DNA from: Planctomycetota bacterium
GTDB lineage: Bacteria; Planctomycetota; SZUA-567
NCBI GenBank assembly: GCA_031278535.1
Contig: JAITKH010000397.1
Location: 1-9,260, forward strand
Length of the DNA: 9,260 bases
Reading direction: 5' to 3'
Shown: piece after piece, positions 6,222 through 9,260 of the stretch
Position numbering within the stretch: position 1 is the stretch's first letter
How the letters are laid out: each line of letters opens with the position of its first letter
Made by a program: the position numbers and the translations under genes
The notes under the pieces: generated by a model
What the model was told of the DNA's origin: nothing
Database searches by the model: none
Seen by the model: the letters and a program-made list of their open reading frames with translations, nothing else

Positions 6222-6713
6222 ATGGAAAAGATTGATGGAAGCATTCGATTGGTGGAAAGGCTGTTGATCTGCGGCGCATTCATTGTCATGGTCCTGGTGA
6301 CCTTCGCCCAGGTTGTCGCCCGATTCATTTTTCGCGACCCGATTTCCTGGACCGAAGAACTGGCCAGGTTCCTGTTCGTTTGGATAACATTGATAGGATC
6401 CGCCCACGCCATCGCCTTTGGCAAGCACTTTCGCGTCGATTTTCTGATCGGCCGGTTTTCGCCGGCGCTGCAAAAAAGGATTGAATACGCCATTGTCGCC
6501 TTTGTATTCGCTTTTGCGTCAATTATGATCGCTTATGGCTGCTCCGTCAGTTGGCGCACCCGTTTCCAAATATCGCCGGCGCTGGAACTGCCCATGAGTT
6601 ATCCCTACCTGTGCATTCCCGTTGCCGGCCTGTTCATCGTCATCCATCTCGTTTCCGGGCTTTTCGCCGGCGCCAAGGCCGCTTCGGGCGCCGGGGGAGG
6701 GCATGCGGAATGA
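6222..6713 (+). CDS. dctQ: TRAP transporter small permease subunit (DctQ family)
   Basis: Small inner-membrane subunit of 163 residues that pairs with the large DctM subunit in a tripartite ATP-independent periplasmic transporter. Four hydrophobic segments are visible at about 14-32, 47-66, 88-108 and 126-147. The family signature SWTEELARFLFVW is at 42-54, preceded by QVVARFIF (30-37). The C-terminus is an Ala/Gly-rich tail. The start at 6222 is chosen on its ribosome site and on family length. An in-frame ATG at 6159 would add 21 residues (MRTVLSLLFRADPGANVGGG...) that do not look like the usual DctQ start. The stop overlaps the dctM start as ATGA. It is first in the operon under the promoter at 6082-6109. 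The DctQ assignment is secure; the substrate is unknown. Confidence 0.92.
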   Translation: MEKIDGSIRLVERLLICGAFIVMVLVTFAQVVARFIFRDPISWTEELARFLFVWITLIGSAHAIAFGKHFRVDFLIGRFSPALQKRIEYAIVAFVFAFASIMIAYGCSVSWRTRFQISPALELPMSYPYLCIPVAGLFIVIHLVSGLFAGAKAASGAGGGHAE

Positions 6714-7990
6714 TAACATTCATCATCGTCTCCATATCCGTCCTTCTGCTGCTGGGAATGCCCGTCGCCTTCGCCATCGGCCTCGGTTCCGCCGGCGCAA
6801 TCATCTTCTTCACGAAAACGCCCCTCCTGGTCGTGATCCAGAAGATGTTTGCCCAGCTCGACTCCTTCCCGCTTTTGGCGGTGCCCTTTTTCATCCTTGC
6901 CGGAACGCTCATGGATCGCGGCGGCATTTCCCGGAAACTCATCGATTTTGCCATGACACTGATCGGGCACATCCGGGGCGGTCTGCCTATGGTGTCCACC
7001 CTGGCGGGAATGTTCTGTGCCTCCATCTCCGGTTCCGCGCAAGCCAGCACCGCCGCCATCGGATCCGTGCTCATCCCCTCCATGAAGGAGAAAGGATACC
7101 ACGGCGGTTTTTGCGCCGCCGTTATGGCCACCTCCGGTTCCATCGGGGTCATCATTCCTCCCAGCATCCCCATGGTCATATTCGCCCTGACCGCCAATGT
7201 CTCCATCGGTCGCATGTTTTTCGGCGGATACATTCCCGGTCTTCTGATCGGCCTTTCCCTGATCGGACTGTCCTATCTTTTTGCCCTCAGCCACAACTAT
7301 CCCACCGAGTGCAAGGCCACCAACACCGAGCGCCTGCGGGCGTTCAGGGAATCGTTCTGGGCCTTCGGCATGGCGGTCATCATCATGGGTGGCATCCTCT
7401 TCGGAGTGTTCACCGCCACCGAGGCGTCGGTGGTCGCCGTGGTATACGCGGTGATTGTCGGCATGTTCATCTACAAGAATTTACGGATTGTGGATATTCC
7501 CGAAGCCTTGATCCAGAGCGGAATCATAACTGGCATCTGCATGTTCTGCGTTGCGACCACGGCCATCCTCGGGTGGCTTATCACCCGCGAGCAATTGCCG
7601 GCGAAGGTCGCCGCCGCCATGCTGGAGATCACCGCCAATCCGGCCTACATCCTCCTCATGATTAACGTCATCTACCTCTTCGCCGGTACCATTCTCGATA
7701 CCACGCCGGCGATATTGCTGCTGGTTCCCATTTTCCTCCCCCTGGTCACCAGCCTCGGCGTCGACCCCACCCTGTTCGGAGTCATGACCGTGATCAACCT
7801 GGCCATCGGCATGTGTACGCCGCCGGTCGGGGTGACCCTGTTCGTGGCCTGCAGTCTGGCGAACGAGCCGATCAGCAAGGTCATAAAGACTCTGACGCCC
7901 TATATCGCTGTGATGGTCGCGGTGTTGATGCTTATCACCTATGTTCCAGACATTGTCCTGTGGATACCCGATCGCCTGATGCCGGAATAG
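6710..7990 (+). CDS. dctM: TRAP transporter large permease subunit (DctM family)
   Basis: Large inner-membrane subunit of 426 residues, the family's usual length, which carries the solute translocation path driven by an ion (commonly Na+) gradient. About a dozen hydrophobic segments are present. Characteristic blocks are PFFILAGTLMDRGGISRKL (59-77), FCASISGSAQASTAAIGSVL (102-121), GSIGVIIPPSIPMVIFA (143-159), an FAGTILDTTPAILLLVPIF block starting near residue 324, and INLAIGMCTPPVGVTLFVA (362-380). The ATG at 6710 overlaps the dctQ stop, with a GGAGG 9 nt upstream. The reading frame is open further upstream, to 6551, but that part lies inside dctQ and lacks DctM features. It is followed after 57 bp by dctP. 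Confidence 0.96.
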   Translation: MITFIIVSISVLLLLGMPVAFAIGLGSAGAIIFFTKTPLLVVIQKMFAQLDSFPLLAVPFFILAGTLMDRGGISRKLIDFAMTLIGHIRGGLPMVSTLAGMFCASISGSAQASTAAIGSVLIPSMKEKGYHGGFCAAVMATSGSIGVIIPPSIPMVIFALTANVSIGRMFFGGYIPGLLIGLSLIGLSYLFALSHNYPTECKATNTERLRAFRESFWAFGMAVIIMGGILFGVFTATEASVVAVVYAVIVGMFIYKNLRIVDIPEALIQSGIITGICMFCVATTAILGWLITREQLPAKVAAAMLEITANPAYILLMINVIYLFAGTILDTTPAILLLVPIFLPLVTSLGVDPTLFGVMTVINLAIGMCTPPVGVTLFVACSLANEPISKVIKTLTPYIAVMVAVLMLITYVPDIVLWIPDRLMPE

Positions 7991-8007
7991 GGGCCACGCG
8001 ATTCAAT

Positions 8008-8030
8008 CGGGAAGTTCTCTCGTTTTTTTT
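8008..8030 (+). promoter_or_regulatory. Weak stem followed by T8 between dctM and dctP (possible attenuator)
   Basis: CGGGA (8008-8012) can pair with TCTCG (8018-8022) through a 5-nt loop with one G-T pair, and is followed at once by eight T residues (8023-8030). This has the layout of an intrinsic terminator, but the stem is short and weak. It might cause slight termination before dctP or simply be an AT-rich gap. The strong AGGAGGG ribosome site of dctP starts 5 nt after the T-run. Confidence 0.25.
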
Positions 8031-8047
8031 GAGCAGGAGGGATTGTT

Positions 8048-9022
8048 ATGAAGCTTGGTTTCATTGCCCGCGTCATGGCGGCGGTGTTCGCGGTCGCCGG
8101 GATCGCTCCGGCGGCGGAATTCGAGTTCCAGTTCGGCGGCGGCCTTTCCGAGGAGCATCCCCATACCATCGCCCACCGCCATTTTGCGAAACGGGTCGAG
8201 GAACTGACCGGAGGCCGGGTCAAGATCGAGGTGTTTCCCAGCAACCAATTGGGGGCCGAACGCGAACGCATCGAGGCTCTACAAATGGGTACGCTCGACT
8301 TTACCAAGGTCATGACCTCCGTCCTGGCCAATTTCATGCCGGAAATGAATGTTTTCAGTCTTCCCTACCTCTACAAGGGGAATGCCCATTTCCAGGCGGT
8401 TATCAAGAGCGACATTTGCAAAGATATGGTAAAGGGCCTGGAAAAAGTTGGCATAAAGGGCATCGCCTGGTATTTCGCCGGCAATCGCTGCATCTATAAT
8501 TCCAGACGCCCGGTGAACACTCCCGGCGATATGAGAGGCCTGAAAATCCGCGTTCCCGAGAATCCGGTGATGATCGACACCATCAACGCCATGGGCGGTA
8601 CCGGCGTTCCCGTCAACCTGGCGGAGATATACACTTCCATTCGTACCGGAGTTGTGGACGGCGCGGAAAATTCCACGCTGTTCTATTACGAGCAGAAGCA
8701 CAGCGAGGTCGCCAAATTCTATTCCTACACCAATCACATGGTTGACACCAATATCGCCATCATGTCCCTGGAATCCTGGAATCGCCTCCCCGAGGACTGC
8801 CAAAAGGCTGTCGAACAGGCCGGTCGCGAAACCGAGGAGTTCCTTTTTTCCAAATGGCTGGAAATCGAGGCCGACTTCAACAAAAGGCTGGAGGAGCAAG
8901 GCATCGCTTTCAATCAGGCCGACGTGGACGCTTTCCGCGAGGCTTGCAGGCCGGTGTGGCAAAAACACGGTTCGCGCCTTCCCGCCGGGTTGATTGATTC
9001 CATCCTGAATATCAAGTTTTGA
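8048..9022 (+). CDS. dctP: TRAP transporter periplasmic solute-binding protein (DctP family)
   Basis: Secreted receptor of 324 residues that binds the solute and hands it to DctQM. The signal peptide covers about residues 1-22 (MKLGFIARVMAAVFAVAGIAPA) with cleavage near Ala-Pro-Ala-Ala; there is no lipobox. The DctP-family core is clear: VFPSNQLGAERERIEALQMG (62-81), FSLPYLY (103-109), NTPGDMRGLKIRVPENPV (157-174), then NAMGGTGVPVNLAEIYTSIR (180-199) and TGVVDGAEN (200-208). Arg168 in LKIRVP is the position of the near-universal arginine that binds the substrate carboxylate in this family, so an organic acid or sugar acid is expected; Asn208 is the other typical conserved residue. The start has AGGAGGG (8035-8041) 6 nt upstream, the strongest ribosome site in the operon, suiting a protein needed in excess. 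It is last in the operon (Q-M-P order, as in E. coli yiaMNO). Confidence 0.95.
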   Translation: MKLGFIARVMAAVFAVAGIAPAAEFEFQFGGGLSEEHPHTIAHRHFAKRVEELTGGRVKIEVFPSNQLGAERERIEALQMGTLDFTKVMTSVLANFMPEMNVFSLPYLYKGNAHFQAVIKSDICKDMVKGLEKVGIKGIAWYFAGNRCIYNSRRPVNTPGDMRGLKIRVPENPVMIDTINAMGGTGVPVNLAEIYTSIRTGVVDGAENSTLFYYEQKHSEVAKFYSYTNHMVDTNIAIMSLESWNRLPEDCQKAVEQAGRETEEFLFSKWLEIEADFNKRLEEQGIAFNQADVDAFREACRPVWQKHGSRLPAGLIDSILNIKF

Positions 9023-9042
9023 CGACGGTTTTTTTGGCGGCG

Positions 9043-9075
9043 GGCCGCCCCGTCCGACCGGGCGGGGCGGCCTTT
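9043..9075 (+). terminator. Terminator-like hairpin after dctP
   Basis: A 13-bp stem (9043-9055 with 9060-9072, one G-T pair) closed by the tetraloop GACC, beginning 20 nt after the dctP stop. It is extremely GC-rich and followed by TTTCGCTT, a short, imperfect T-run. A separate T7 run lies before the hairpin. It probably ends the TRAP transcript, at least partly. Some read-through into the IclR-family gene 18 nt further on is possible because the T-tract is weak. Confidence 0.7.
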
Positions 9076-9092
9076 CGCTTGCCGGAGGCGGC

Positions 9093-9260
9093 ATGGCAAC
9101 GGGAAACGTCAGGCTGATTGACAGGGTCATGCGGATTCTGCATTTTCTCGCCAGGAACCCGGAGGGCGCCGGCGTTGCCGAACTTGCCGTCGCCGTCGAT
9201 TTGCCGACGGCGACGGTCTACCGCATCCTGGCAACGTTATGCGCGCACAGGGCGGTTTGC
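9093..9260 (+). CDS. Partial CDS, N-terminal HTH of IclR-family transcriptional regulator
   Basis: The first 56 codons are present and open to the window edge. The sequence RLIDRVMRILHFLARNPEG (7-25), followed by VAELAVAVDLPTATVYRILATLCAHRAV (28-55), is the classic IclR winged-helix pattern: an opening helix, then a helix-turn-helix whose recognition helix is LPTATVYRILATL. The effector-binding domain lies beyond the window. The start at 9093 has GGAGG (9084-9088) with a rather short 4-nt spacing. It sits 70 bp after dctP on the same strand, behind a terminator-like hairpin. IclR proteins commonly control sugar-acid and aromatic-acid catabolic operons, so it is the natural candidate regulator of the TRAP genes and of genes to the right. 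Confidence 0.85.
   Translation, partial: MATGNVRLIDRVMRILHFLARNPEGAGVAELAVAVDLPTATVYRILATLCAHRAVC

Noticed and set aside
6605..7294. Minus-strand frame opposite dctQ/dctM, and a 347-codon plus-strand frame at 6622-7665
   Set aside because: Both overlap secure TRAP permease genes; the translations are low-complexity (His/Arg-rich or Gly/Asp-rich) and show no family resemblance.
8279..9130. A 283-codon minus-strand frame opposite dctP
   Set aside because: Shadow of the clear DctP coding sequence; no ribosome site and no recognisable domain.

Overview
The window comes from a bacterial chromosome of moderately high GC (roughly 55-60% by eye). It is almost entirely carbohydrate-uptake genes. The two periplasmic binding proteins have ordinary Sec-type signal peptides without a lipobox cysteine, and there is a TRAP transporter, so a Gram-negative cell with a periplasm is likely. 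I cannot name the taxon. I see no mobile element, CRISPR array, tRNA or rRNA, and base composition does not shift sharply between genes.

Left half, minus strand (4728 down to 1): a complete sugar ABC importer in the gene order of the E. coli galactofuranose system ytfQ-ytfR-ytfT-yjfF. It encodes a binding protein, a double-NBD ATPase and two different permeases. The last three genes overlap by 4 bp (ATGA). An 11-bp GC-rich hairpin separates the binding-protein gene from the ATPase gene. Sixty-seven bases after yjfF a further gene begins on the same strand and runs off the window. Its 20 visible residues resemble the start of a COG2407 (L-fucose/arabinose isomerase-like) protein, which suggests that the imported sugar is isomerised by a product of the same operon.

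Centre, plus strand: a full-length AraC/XylS-family regulator (4925-5803) is divergent from ytfQ and is the obvious candidate regulator of the ABC operon. It is followed by about 420 bp of AT-richer non-coding DNA. This holds a cluster of TATTG/CAATA half-sites, a good sigma70-type promoter (TTGACA-N16-TACAAT, 6082-6109) and an inverted repeat over the predicted transcription start.

Right half, plus strand: a TRAP transporter in the order small permease (dctQ), large permease (dctM), binding protein (dctP), closed by a 13-bp terminator-like hairpin. The first 56 codons of an IclR-family regulator follow and run off the right edge. Q-M-P order next to an IclR gene recalls the E. coli yia system (yiaMNO with YiaJ), although the binding protein itself looks like general DctP class.

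Taken together, this is one sugar/sugar-acid utilisation locus with two uptake routes of different energetics (ATP-driven ABC, ion-gradient-driven TRAP), each next to its own type of regulator. All families are known. I found no convincing new system; the more interesting points are the regulatory repeats, the unknown substrates and the pairing of the two transporters.
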